Origin: Brevibacillus_D fluminis_A | Lineage (GTDB): Bacteria; Bacillota; Bacilli; Brevibacillales; Brevibacillaceae | Length of the DNA stretch: 64,000 nt | Direction of reading: 5' to 3' | Assembly (NCBI RefSeq): GCF_052072235.1 | Contig: NZ_CM125436.1 | Coordinates: forward strand, 248,001 to 312,000 | Shown here: in pieces, positions 26,109 through 34,111 of the stretch | Layout: every line of letters starts with the position of its first letter | Position numbering within the stretch: position 1 is the first letter of the stretch | Made by a program: the position numbers and the translations under genes | The notes under the pieces: model-generated | Database searches by the model: none | The model's input: the letters and a program-made list of their open reading frames with translations, nothing else | Told to the model about the DNA's origin: nothing

Positions 26109-26579
26109 ATGCCACGTAAAGGTCCAGTTACTCGCCGCGACGTATTGCCAGATCCAATTCACAACAGCAAGTTGGTTACTCGTTTGATCAACCGTCTGAT
26201 GTTGGATGGTAAACGCGGTACAGCACAAAATATTCTTTACAGCGCATTCGACATCATCCAGGAGCGCACTGGTCGCAATCCGATGGAAGTGTTCGAAGAA
26301 GCTTTGAAAAACATTATGCCTGTTCTGGAAGTTAAAGCTCGCCGTGTCGGTGGTGCTAACTATCAAGTTCCAATCGAGGTTAAACCTGAGCGCCGTACGA
26401 CGCTTGGTCTCCGCTGGTTGGTTAACTACTCCCGCAACCGCGGTGAGAAGACGATGGAACAGCGTCTCGCGAATGAAATCTTGGATGCAGCCAACAACAC
26501 TGGTGCAGCCGTGAAAAAACGCGAAGACACTCACAAAATGGCTGAAGCCAACAAAGCGTTCGCGCATTATCGTTGGTAG
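26109..26579 (+). CDS. rpsG: 30S ribosomal protein S7
   Basis: S7 nucleates assembly of the 16S 3' domain and contacts E-site tRNA. The 156-residue protein has the usual length and begins MPRKGPVTRRDVLPDPIHNS. It includes MLDGKRGTAQNILYSAFDII and the C-terminal helix ending EANKAFAHYRW. AAGGAGGGAATAAG precedes the ATG. In E. coli S7 represses its own operon. Here the following 150-nt gap with two hairpins is a possible control site (inference). Confidence 0.97.
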   Translation: MPRKGPVTRRDVLPDPIHNSKLVTRLINRLMLDGKRGTAQNILYSAFDIIQERTGRNPMEVFEEALKNIMPVLEVKARRVGGANYQVPIEVKPERRTTLGLRWLVNYSRNRGEKTMEQRLANEILDAANNTGAAVKKREDTHKMAEANKAFAHYRW

Positions 26580-26604
26580 AATCCAACGCAGGCGTTCTGC
26601 TTTA

Positions 26605-26640
26605 ATTCCACAAGAAACGTTGCGGCGTCTCTTGTGGAAT
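26605..26640 (+). promoter_or_regulatory. Stem-loop downstream of rpsG
   Basis: A perfect 11-bp stem (ATTCCACAAGA, 26605-26615, with TCTTGTGGAAT, 26630-26640), extended inside by ACG and CGT. No T tract follows it, so it is not a standard terminator by itself. Confidence 0.5.
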
Positions 26641-26664
26641 TTGAATGTGACCGCTTGTTTTCTA

Positions 26665-26693
26665 GCAAAAAACGGTTTTGGCCGTTTTTTGCC
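26665..26693 (+). terminator. Terminator-like hairpin before fusA
   Basis: GCAAAAAACGG (26665-26675) pairs with CCGTTTTTTGC (26682-26692). The A/T arms supply the U run. It lies 36 nt upstream of the fusA start, inside what is normally one operon, so partial termination is likely. Confidence 0.6.
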
Positions 26694-26728
26694 TATTCTC
26701 ACATACGAGTATGGAAGGGGCATACCTA

Positions 26729-28807
26729 ATGGCTCGCGAGTTCTCTCTGGCGAATACGCGCAATATCGGTATCATGGCTCATATCGATGCTGGTAAGACG
26801 ACCACTACCGAGCGTATTCTCTTCTACACCGGTCGCGTTCACAAAATTGGTGAGGTGCACGAAGGTGCAGCTACCATGGACTGGATGGAACAAGAACAAG
26901 AGCGCGGTATTACGATCACTTCCGCTGCTACTACCGCTCAATGGGCGGGTCACCGCATCAACATCATCGATACACCAGGTCACGTAGACTTTACCGTTGA
27001 GGTAGAACGTTCCCTGCGCGTACTTGATGGTGCGGTAACCGTTTTTGACGCTAAAGGTGGCGTGGAACCGCAAACCGAAACAGTTTGGCGTCAAGCTGAC
27101 CGTTACGGCGTACCGCGTATCTGTTACGTAAACAAAATGGACATCATCGGTGCTAACTTTGATATGTGCCTTGAGCAAATCAAAAACCGCCTGGGTGCAA
27201 ACCCAGTAGCGATCCAGTACCCGATCGGTGCCGAAGACAAATTCGTTGGTATGGTTGACTTGGTCGAAATGAAAGCAATCATCTATACTGACGACTTGGG
27301 CAAAACTTCTGACGCTACTGAAATCCCGGCAGACCTGAAAGACAAGTGTGAAGAACTTCGCTTGAAACTTGTTGAAGCAGCTGCCGAGCAAGATGAAGAG
27401 CTGATGATGAAGTACCTGGAAGGCGAAGAGCTGACGACTGAAGAGATCAAAGCTGCTCTGCGCAAAGGGACAATCAATGTAACGCTGGTTCCGGTTCTGT
27501 GCGGTTCTTCTTACCGCAACAAAGGTGTTCAGCCTATGCTGGACGCTGTTGTAGCGTACCTGCCAGCTCCAATCGATATCCCTGCAATCAAAGGTACTCT
27601 GCCTGACACTGAGGAAGAAACTGTCCGTGAATCTGACGACAGCGTGCCATTCTCGGCGCTTGCGTTCAAAATCATGACTGACCCTTATGTTGGTAAATTG
27701 ACATTCTTCCGCGTTTACTCCGGTACATTGAACTCCGGTTCCTATGTACTCAACTCCACAAAAGGTAAACGTGAACGTGTAGGTCGTATCCTGCAAATGC
27801 ACGCAAACCACCGTGAAGAGATCACAACGGTTTACTCCGGTGACATCGCTGCTGCTGTAGGTTTGAAAGATACAACAACAGGCGATACTCTCTGCGATGA
27901 GAAGTCTCCAGTTATTCTGGAGTCCATGACATTCCCAGAGCCAGTTATCTCTGTTGCCATCGAGCCTAAGTCCAAAGCGGACCAAGACAAGATGGGTATC
28001 GCTCTTTCCAAACTGGCGGAAGAGGATCCAACGTTCAAAACACATACCGACGAAGAAACTGGTCAAACGATCATTTCCGGTATGGGTGAGCTTCACTTGG
28101 AAATCATCGTTGACCGTATGAAACGTGAATTCAAAGTAGAAGCAAACGTAGGTGCTCCGCAAGTTGCTTACCGTGAAACATTCCGTCAGCCTGCTAAGGT
28201 CGAAGGTAAATTCGTCCGTCAGTCTGGTGGTCGCGGTCAATACGGTCACGTATGGGTTGAGTTCGCGCCGCTCGAGCCTGGTAAAGGCTTTGAGTTCGAG
28301 AACAAAATCGTGGGTGGCGTAGTACCAAGAGAATACATCCCTGCTGTTCAAGCTGGTATCGAAGAATCCATGAAAAATGGTGTTCTGGCAGGCTTCCCGC
28401 TTGTTGATATCAAAGCGACAATCGTAGACGGTAGCTACCATGACGTTGACTCCTCCGAGATGGCGTTTAAAGTAGCAGGTTCCTTGGCACTGAAAGAAGC
28501 TGCGAAAAAATGTGGAGCGGTTCTGCTTGAGCCAATCATGAAAGTAGAAGTACAAGTACCTGAAGAGTACATGGGTGACGTAATGGGTGACCTGAACTCC
28601 CGTCGCGGTCGCATCGAAGGTATGGAAGCTCGTGCAAACACACAAGCAATCCGTGCAATGGTGCCAATGTCCGAGATGTTCGGTTATTCCACAGTATTGC
28701 GTTCCCGTACCCAAGGTCGCGGAACCTACTCGATGGAAATCGATCACTACGAAGAAGTGCCGAAGTTCATCGCAGAAGAGATTATCAAAAAGTCCAAAGG
28801 CGACTAA
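26729..28807 (+). CDS. fusA: Elongation factor G
   Basis: EF-G is the GTPase that drives ribosomal translocation and, with RRF, recycling. The 692-residue protein starts MAREFSLANTRNIGIMAHID at ATG 26729 after GAAGGGGCATACCTA. The G1 loop AHIDAGKT is at 17-24; the DTPGHVDF (G3) and NKMD (G4) motifs follow. Domains II-V are complete, including SGGRGQYGHVW in domain IV. The frame opens upstream to 26678, but those residues are not conserved. No second EF-G copy is seen here. Confidence 0.98.
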   Translation: MAREFSLANTRNIGIMAHIDAGKTTTTERILFYTGRVHKIGEVHEGAATMDWMEQEQERGITITSAATTAQWAGHRINIIDTPGHVDFTVEVERSLRVLDGAVTVFDAKGGVEPQTETVWRQADRYGVPRICYVNKMDIIGANFDMCLEQIKNRLGANPVAIQYPIGAEDKFVGMVDLVEMKAIIYTDDLGKTSDATEIPADLKDKCEELRLKLVEAAAEQDEELMMKYLEGEELTTEEIKAALRKGTINVTLVPVLCGSSYRNKGVQPMLDAVVAYLPAPIDIPAIKGTLPDTEEETVRESDDSVPFSALAFKIMTDPYVGKLTFFRVYSGTLNSGSYVLNSTKGKRERVGRILQMHANHREEITTVYSGDIAAAVGLKDTTTGDTLCDEKSPVILESMTFPEPVISVAIEPKSKADQDKMGIALSKLAEEDPTFKTHTDEETGQTIISGMGELHLEIIVDRMKREFKVEANVGAPQVAYRETFRQPAKVEGKFVRQSGGRGQYGHVWVEFAPLEPGKGFEFENKIVGGVVPREYIPAVQAGIEESMKNGVLAGFPLVDIKATIVDGSYHDVDSSEMAFKVAGSLALKEAAKKCGAVLLEPIMKVEVQVPEEYMGDVMGDLNSRRGRIEGMEARANTQAIRAMVPMSEMFGYSTVLRSRTQGRGTYSMEIDHYEEVPKFIAEEIIKKSKGD

Positions 28808-28840
28808 TCTCTTAACGATTCCACTCTTTATCTTCAAGTA

Positions 28841-28894
28841 GGAAAGGTTTACAATATAGCTTGGATTAACATCTTGGTTTGAGTAGACCTTTCC
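28841..28894 (+). promoter_or_regulatory. Long stem-loop in the tuf leader
   Basis: GGAAAGGTTTAC (28841-28852) pairs with GTAGACCTTTCC (28883-28894), 12 bp with one G-U pair and a 30-nt loop. It lies in the 135-nt fusA-tuf gap. Function is unknown; it could be a processing site or a leader for a separate tuf transcript. Confidence 0.45.
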
Positions 28895-28942
28895 GATCAA
28901 TATACTTACTCAATTTCACTTTTTGAGGAGGATTAAACTCTC

Positions 28943-30133
28943 ATGGCAAAAGAAAAGTTTGAACGTAATAAACCGCACGTAAACATCGGTACCATCGGCC
29001 ACGTTGACCATGGTAAAACTACCCTGACTGCTGCTATCACAACTGTATTGGCACAACAAGGTAAAGCAAAAGCTATGGCTTATGCTTCCATCGACGCTGC
29101 TCCAGAAGAAAAAGAGCGCGGTATCACAATCAACACTGCACACGTTGAGTACGAAACTGACAACCGTCACTACGCTCACGTAGACTGCCCAGGCCATGCT
29201 GACTATGTTAAAAACATGATCACTGGTGCTGCTCAAATGGACGGCGCAATCCTGGTTGTATCCGCAGCTGACGGCCCAATGCCACAAACTCGCGAACACA
29301 TCCTGCTGTCCCGCCAAGTAGGCGTTCCTTACATCGTTGTATTCATGAACAAATGCGACATGGTTGACGATGAAGAGTTGTTGGAACTGGTTGAAATGGA
29401 AATCCGTGACCTGCTCTCCCAATACGAGTTCCCAGGTGACGATATCCCAGTAATCAAAGGTTCCGCTAAAGAAGCTTTGGACAATCCTACTGGCGAATGG
29501 GCTCAACGCGTTATCGAACTGATGGACGCTGTTGACAGCTACATCCCAACTCCTGAGCGTGCAACTGACAAACCTTTCTTGATGCCTGTAGAGGACGTGT
29601 TCACGATCACTGGTCGTGGTACAGTTGCTACTGGTCGCGTTGAGCGCGGTATCGTTAAAGTTGGTGACCAAGTAGAAATCGTTGGTCTGGCTGAAGAAAC
29701 TCGCACAACAACTGTAACTGGCGTTGAGATGTTCCGCAAATTGCTGGATCAAGCTCAAGCTGGTGACAACATCGGCGCACTGCTGCGCGGTGTTGAGCGT
29801 AAAGACATCGAGCGTGGACAATGCTTGGCGAAACCAGCTTCCGTTAAGCCTTACTCCAAGTTCAAAGCAGAAGTTTACGTTCTGTCCAAAGAAGAGGGCG
29901 GCCGTCACACTCCTTTCTTTGCTAACTACCGTCCACAATTCTACTTCCGTACAACTGACGTAACTGGTATCATCCAACTCCCAGAAGGCGTTGAAATGGT
30001 AATGCCAGGCGACAACACTGAGTTCACTGTAGAACTGATCTCCAAAGTTGCGATGGAGCAAGGTACTCGTTTCGCTATCCGTGAGGGTGGCCGCACTGTA
30101 GGTGCAGGCGTAGTAGCTTCCATCATCGAATAG
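28943..30133 (+). CDS. tuf: Elongation factor Tu
   Basis: EF-Tu delivers aminoacyl-tRNA to the ribosome. The 396-residue protein has GHVDHGKT at 19-26, DCPGHADY near 81, NKCD near 136 and the usual three domains, ending GAGVVASIIE. The codon use is strongly biased, as expected for one of the most abundant proteins. The start follows GAGGAGGATTAAACTCTC. A strong terminator follows, closing the str operon. The frame is intact. Confidence 0.98.
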   Translation: MAKEKFERNKPHVNIGTIGHVDHGKTTLTAAITTVLAQQGKAKAMAYASIDAAPEEKERGITINTAHVEYETDNRHYAHVDCPGHADYVKNMITGAAQMDGAILVVSAADGPMPQTREHILLSRQVGVPYIVVFMNKCDMVDDEELLELVEMEIRDLLSQYEFPGDDIPVIKGSAKEALDNPTGEWAQRVIELMDAVDSYIPTPERATDKPFLMPVEDVFTITGRGTVATGRVERGIVKVGDQVEIVGLAEETRTTTVTGVEMFRKLLDQAQAGDNIGALLRGVERKDIERGQCLAKPASVKPYSKFKAEVYVLSKEEGGRHTPFFANYRPQFYFRTTDVTGIIQLPEGVEMVMPGDNTEFTVELISKVAMEQGTRFAIREGGRTVGAGVVASIIE

Positions 30134-30144
30134 TTTTTTCTTAC

Positions 30145-30184
30145 AACCCGACAGCCGTCAAAAGCTGTCGGGTTTTTTGTTTTG
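30145..30184 (+). terminator. Terminator after tuf
   Basis: AACCCGACAGC (30145-30155) pairs with GCTGTCGGGTT (30164-30174), followed by a T run. Strong and canonical. Confidence 0.9.
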
Positions 30185-30314
30185 AATGGGTGCAGGCGTG
30201 TAATCGAAAACTTACATCATACTTATCAAAATGATTCAATGCTGCAATGGTCGGGTCCGTGCTACAATACGTAATGCAACGAGGGAAAGACTCCCTTATC
30301 GGAACGAACATTAC

Positions 30315-30338
30315 CGAAAAACAGGCGTGCGTTTTTCG
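30315..30338 (+). promoter_or_regulatory. Hairpin just upstream of the EamA gene
   Basis: CGAAAAAC (30315-30322) pairs perfectly with GTTTTTCG (30331-30338) around AGGCGTGC. It ends a few nucleotides before the putative ribosome binding site AAAAGG, so it could limit ribosome access. An extended -10 (TG-C-TACAAT, 30260-30268) lies upstream, without a clear -35. Confidence 0.4.
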
Positions 30339-30357
30339 AGAAAAGGCGATGTGCAAA

Positions 30358-31311
30358 ATGGGTAGAGAGAAGTATGTGTACGGTTTGCTTGTCGGCGTGA
30401 TTGCGATTTGGGGTTTGAACGTGGTGATGGTCAAATACCTCTCGTTTTTTCCGCCGGTGCTGATCGCCGCCATTCGCATGACGGTGGCCGCACTTGTTCT
30501 TGTGCCAGTGATTTATTGGCAAAAGGAAAAGGTGTCAATTGGAAGGAAGGGCTGGTTTTTGATCATCGGCGCAGCTTTATTTTCGATCGTGTTCCACCAA
30601 ACGTTGCTCGCCAACGGGATTACCTCGACAACAGCGGGCAATACGTCATTGCTGCTCGGTTTGAATCCGTTGGTAACATCCTTGTTGGCTGTACCGCTCC
30701 TGGGTGAAAAACTGACAGGGCGTAAGCTGATTGGCGTGCTGCTGGGATTTGGCGGTGTGCTGCTTGTTGTGCTATCAAGGGAGAACGGACAGGTCGGTTT
30801 AAGCGGTTGGGGAGATGCATTGGTGTTTTTCTCGATGATCTCTTATGTGTTGGGTGGATTGGTGATCCGTGCAGCAGCCAAACACGGGGTTCCCACCATT
30901 ATGATCACGGTTTACTCGCAAATCATCGCAGCGGTTTTGCTATGGGTGATTGCCGCAATCATTTACCCATGGAGTGTCTTTTCTTCTATTAATACGGAAC
31001 CATTCACGTGGCTGGTCATTTTGGCATCGGGAATTTTCGCAACGGGTCTCGGCGCATTAGGATGGAACTACGGAATTCGTCGATTAGGTGCAAGTAGAAC
31101 GGCGATCTTTTTAAATGGCATGCCGTTCGCGAGCCTGATTTTTGCAGCCATCCTGTTGGGTGAGCAGTTACAGTGGGTGCATGGGGTGGCGGTCGTCCTG
31201 ATTGTGGCGGGGGTTTACTTGGGAATTAAGCAACCGCAGTCGGAAAGAGACAGCCAGGTCATCCATGCGGTACGCACAAATGGAAGCAAGACAGTCCCGC
31301 TAATAAAATAG
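30358..31311 (+). CDS. EamA/DMT-family transporter (probable metabolite exporter)
   Basis: The 317-residue protein has ten predicted hydrophobic helices in two repeats. The sequences GLNVVMVKYLSFFPPVLIAA near the start and ALGWNYGIRRLGASRTAIF in the second half are typical of EamA (DUF6) drug/metabolite transporters. The substrate cannot be told. The start is uncertain between ATG 30349 and ATG 30358; I use 30358, because AAAAGG is too close to 30349. It sits alone between tuf and rpsJ and shares a bidirectional terminator with the globin gene, a sign of a later insertion into this backbone. Confidence 0.85.
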   Translation: MGREKYVYGLLVGVIAIWGLNVVMVKYLSFFPPVLIAAIRMTVAALVLVPVIYWQKEKVSIGRKGWFLIIGAALFSIVFHQTLLANGITSTTAGNTSLLLGLNPLVTSLLAVPLLGEKLTGRKLIGVLLGFGGVLLVVLSRENGQVGLSGWGDALVFFSMISYVLGGLVIRAAAKHGVPTIMITVYSQIIAAVLLWVIAAIIYPWSVFSSINTEPFTWLVILASGIFATGLGALGWNYGIRRLGASRTAIFLNGMPFASLIFAAILLGEQLQWVHGVAVVLIVAGVYLGIKQPQSERDSQVIHAVRTNGSKTVPLIK

Positions 31312-31342
31312 AAAAAGCGAAGGGTTAGTCCTTCGCTTTTTC
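31312..31342. terminator. Bidirectional terminator between the EamA and globin genes
   Basis: AAAAAGCGAAGG (31312-31323) pairs with CCTTCGCTTTTT (31330-31341). A and T flanks allow function on both strands. The globin stop codon lies inside it. Confidence 0.85.
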
Positions 31343-31732
31343 ATTTTCGTCTTCCCGGCGATTCACCATATGATGAGCTGTTAAAGTCAGTCGTTCAAAA
31401 ATTGCATGGCGCACATGGCCTTCGAGTCCGATCGTGTCCATGGCTGCGTTCATGCAAGACAGCCATGCCTCCGCGCGCTTTGGTGTAATGGGGAAAGGTA
31501 TATGCCGTGCCCGCAGCATGGGATGACCGTACTCATCGTTATATAAGGTCGGTCCGCCGAGAAACTGCGTGAGGAATTTATATTGTTTCGCTTTTGTCTC
31601 GGTCAAATCGTCCGGGAAGATCGGGGACAGGTACGGGTCCTGTTTGACATAATTATAAAAGACATCGACCAATCGAGCGACCGTTGGAGCACCGCCGATC
31701 ATGTCGTAGGGGTTGCCGATGATTTCAGGCAT
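31325..31732 (-). CDS. Truncated hemoglobin, group II
   Basis: The 135-residue heme protein is of the 2/2 globin group II (TrHbO) type. These bind O2, NO or peroxide and are linked to redox or nitrosative defence. Family marks are F25-Y26 (B9-B10), the glycine pairs (GG at 13-14 and 59-60), GHPMLRARHIPFPI with the proximal His at 77, and W90 (G8 Trp). ATG 31732 is chosen because AAGGAG lies 8 nt away; ATG 31738 would leave only 2 nt. In B. subtilis the homologue is YjbI, elsewhere on the chromosome, so its position here between tuf and rpsJ is lineage specific. Confidence 0.92.
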   Translation of the reverse strand: MPEIIGNPYDMIGGAPTVARLVDVFYNYVKQDPYLSPIFPDDLTETKAKQYKFLTQFLGGPTLYNDEYGHPMLRARHIPFPITPKRAEAWLSCMNAAMDTIGLEGHVRHAIFERLTLTAHHMVNRREDENEKAKD

Positions 31733-31870
31733 CGTCATTTCTCCTTTCTTTGCTAAGGAAACTGTACCGCGTTTGTTGTAAAATAGCTAGTGGCACCGAG
31801 GGTTTATCGGGCGCAAAACAAGTCTATTATAGATGAAGAAAAAGGAATTGCGATTCTTGATTAAAAAAAC

Positions 31871-31899
31871 TTGCGTTGCCTATCTGTTTTTAGTACAAT
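31871..31899 (+). promoter_or_regulatory. Promoter of the S10 operon
   Basis: TTGCGT at 31871-31876, a 17-nt spacer, and TACAAT at 31894-31899, about 135 nt before rpsJ. The rest of the 300-nt globin-rpsJ gap contains a possible hairpin (CCCGGCC near 31950 with GGCTGGG near 31966) and no ORF I trust. Confidence 0.65.
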
Positions 31900-32033
31900 A
31901 GTGAATGTTGGTCATGGACTTGCGATGATGTGGGAGGTTGCTGACACACCCGGCCCCTTTGCCATGGCTGGGGTTCAGGATATTTCCACGGAGAAATGTC
32001 CGTTATAAAATGGGCGAAAAAGGAGGGACTAAA

Positions 32034-32342
32034 ATGGCAAAACAAAAGATTCGTATCCGTCTCAAAGCGTATGATCACAAAATCCTCGATCAATCCGCTG
32101 AGAAAATCGTAGACACAGCGAAACGTTCCGGTGCTAATGTATCTGGTCCGATTCCGCTTCCTACCGAAAAAGCGGTTTACACAATCCTGCGTGCGGTACA
32201 CAAGTACAAGGATTCCCGCGAACAATTCGAAATGCGCACACACAAGCGCCTGATCGATATTTTGAATCCAACACCACAAACAGTTGATGCTCTGATGCGT
32301 CTGGATCTGCCTTCTGGTGTAGATATCGAAATCAAACTGTAA
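32034..32342 (+). CDS. rpsJ: 30S ribosomal protein S10
   Basis: S10 is part of the 30S head and, with NusB, of antitermination complexes on rrn RNA. The 102-residue protein starts MAKQKIRIRLKAYDHKILDQ at ATG 32034 after AAAGGAGGGACTAA. It contains VSGPIPLPTEKAVYTILRAV and HKYKDSREQFEMRTHKRLID, which are canonical. The frame is open to 31938 but without conservation. It opens the S10-spc-alpha gene string. Confidence 0.97.
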   Translation: MAKQKIRIRLKAYDHKILDQSAEKIVDTAKRSGANVSGPIPLPTEKAVYTILRAVHKYKDSREQFEMRTHKRLIDILNPTPQTVDALMRLDLPSGVDIEIKL

Positions 32343-32505
32343 GCAAGAAAACGCGACACACACGCAGGCGTTGTCTTGACAAGCCCGCTGTAATCGCAAA
32401 TTCTTCAGTAATTCCCGTAACTGCACCCCTGCGCATCGGTAGGGACTTGATACAACACTCATTACAATGAACACATGTAAACGACACTGTTTACGAATTA
32501 TTCAC
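32343..32505 (+). promoter_or_regulatory. Unusually long rpsJ-rplC spacer with an inverted repeat
   Basis: The 177-nt gap holds a 6-bp inverted repeat GTAAAC (32477-32482) with GTTTAC (32489-32494), 12 nt before the rplC ribosome binding site. It also holds an isolated TTGACA at 32376-32381 without a proper -10. Other gaps in this cluster are mostly below 50 nt. Function unknown. Confidence 0.4.
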
Positions 32506-32519
32506 AGGAGGTGGCAATA

Positions 32520-33149
32520 ATGACCAAAGGAATCTTAGGGAAGAAACTGGGTATGACTCAGGTATTCGCACCGAACGGCACGGCGATCGCTGTAACTGTA
32601 ATCGAAGCTGGTCCGTGCGTTGTTCTTCAAAAGAAAGATGCTGATAACGATGGCTACGAAGCGATCCAGCTCGGTTTTGAAGACAAAAAAGATCACCGCG
32701 CGAACAAACCTGAAAAAGGTCATGCAGCTAAAGCCAACACGGCTCCTAAGCGCTTCGTTCGCGAAATTCGCGGTGTAGACCTCGCAAGCTACGAGGTTGG
32801 TCAAGAGTTGAAAGCTGATGTATTCGCCGAAGGAGAAATCGTCGACGTTGCCGGCGTAACCAAAGGTAAAGGATTCGCAGGTGCGATCAAGCGCCACAAT
32901 CAAGCTCGCGGTCCTATGGCTCACGGTTCGCGCTACCATCGTGGTCCTGGTTCCCTCGGTTCTATCAACCCTGGCCGCGTTTTCAAAGGTCAAACTTTGC
33001 CTGGTCAAATGGGTGGCGACAACGTAACGATTCAAAACCTTGAAGTCGTGAAAGTCGACACTGACCGCAATCTTATCTTGGTAAAAGGATCTGTTCCTGG
33101 ACCAAAGAACAGCTTGGTAGTCGTTCGTACGGCTGTTAAGAGCAAGTAA
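32520..33149 (+). CDS. rplC: 50S ribosomal protein L3
   Basis: L3 is an early assembly protein reaching the peptidyl transferase centre. The 209-residue protein begins MTKGILGKKLGMTQVF at ATG 32520 with AGGAGGTG upstream; GTG 32511 is within that ribosome binding site region. The central loop FAGAIKRHNQARGPMAHGS, then RYHRGPGSLGS, is the rRNA-contacting extension and carries the glutamine that PrmB methylates in some bacteria. It is followed by rplD. Confidence 0.96.
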   Translation: MTKGILGKKLGMTQVFAPNGTAIAVTVIEAGPCVVLQKKDADNDGYEAIQLGFEDKKDHRANKPEKGHAAKANTAPKRFVREIRGVDLASYEVGQELKADVFAEGEIVDVAGVTKGKGFAGAIKRHNQARGPMAHGSRYHRGPGSLGSINPGRVFKGQTLPGQMGGDNVTIQNLEVVKVDTDRNLILVKGSVPGPKNSLVVVRTAVKSK

Positions 33150-33165
33150 GAAAGGAGGAACTGAC

Positions 33166-33789
33166 ATGCCAAAAGTAGCTCTTTATAACCAAACAGGAGC
33201 GCAAGTTGGTGAGATCGAATTGGCAGACAGCGTTTTTGGTATCGAGCCAAACGAAGCTGTACTGTTTGATGCGATCGTTATGCAGCAAGCGTCCCAACGT
33301 CAAGGTACTCATGACGTGAAAAACCGTTCGGAAGTTGCTGGTGGTGGACGTAAACCTTGGAAACAAAAAGGTACAGGTCGTGCCCGTCAAGGCTCTATCC
33401 GTGCTCCGCAATGGAAAGGCGGTGGCGTTGTATTCGGACCAACTCCACGCAAATACGGTTACAAACTGAACCGTAAAGTGCGTCGTCTGGCTCTGAAATC
33501 CGCGCTGTCTTCCAAAGTACAAAACAACGAACTGTTCGTACTCGATGCATTGAGCCTGGCTGCTCCTAAAACCAAGGAAATGGCAAGCGTACTGAACAGC
33601 TTGAAAGTGGATCGCAAAGTTCTGATCGTTACTTCCGAGTATGATCAAAACGTAGCTCTTTCCGCTCGTAACATCCCAGGTGCCAAGTTTGTTGATGCTG
33701 CAGGCGTTAACGTTCTGGATCTGGTCGCACATGACAAAGTGATCGTAACCAAAGAAGCGGTTGCGAAAGTAGAGGAGGTGCTCGCCTAA
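33166..33789 (+). CDS. rplD: 50S ribosomal protein L4
   Basis: L4 lines the exit tunnel with a long loop. The 207-residue protein has the loop sequence GGGRKPWKQKGTGRARQGSI, the site where macrolide-resistance changes occur, and it is wild type here. In E. coli L4 represses the S10 operon; whether it does so here is not shown. AAAGGAGGAACTGAC precedes the ATG. Its stop overlaps the rplW ATG (TAATG), so the two are coupled. Confidence 0.96.
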   Translation: MPKVALYNQTGAQVGEIELADSVFGIEPNEAVLFDAIVMQQASQRQGTHDVKNRSEVAGGGRKPWKQKGTGRARQGSIRAPQWKGGGVVFGPTPRKYGYKLNRKVRRLALKSALSSKVQNNELFVLDALSLAAPKTKEMASVLNSLKVDRKVLIVTSEYDQNVALSARNIPGAKFVDAAGVNVLDLVAHDKVIVTKEAVAKVEEVLA

Positions 33790-34079
33790 TGAAGAGCCTT
33801 CACGATGTAATCAAGCGCCCTGTCATTACGGAGCGCACCACTGACATGATGGCAGATAAGAAGTACGTTTTCGAAGTACCTTTGAAAGCCAACAAAACCG
33901 AAGTAAAACAAGCCGTTGAGAAAGTATTCGGCGTGAAAGTGGCTGCAGTCAACACAGTTCGTGTTCCTGCGAAACCAAAACGCTACGGTAAATATTCCGG
34001 ATATACTTCCGAGTGGAAAAAAGCAATCGTAACACTGACTGCTGACAGCAAAGAGCTGGAATTCTACGAAGGCGTATAA
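33789..34079 (+). CDS. rplW: 50S ribosomal protein L23
   Basis: L23 sits at the tunnel exit and docks trigger factor and SRP. The 96-residue protein begins MKSLHDVIKRPVITERTTDM and has KKYVFEVPLKANKTEVKQAV and the VNTVRVPAKPKRYGKY loop, all standard. The ATG overlaps the rplD stop by one base and uses GTAGAGGAGGTGCTCGCC inside rplD as ribosome binding site. Confidence 0.96.
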   Translation: MKSLHDVIKRPVITERTTDMMADKKYVFEVPLKANKTEVKQAVEKVFGVKVAAVNTVRVPAKPKRYGKYSGYTSEWKKAIVTLTADSKELEFYEGV

Positions 34080-34111
34080 CCTCGACGACTACCGATAAGG
34101 AGGGAAATTAA

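Noticed and set aside
32376..32404. TTGACA at 32376 as a promoter inside the S10 operon
   Set aside because: Bases at the -10 position (AATTCT) do not match and no TG extension is present.
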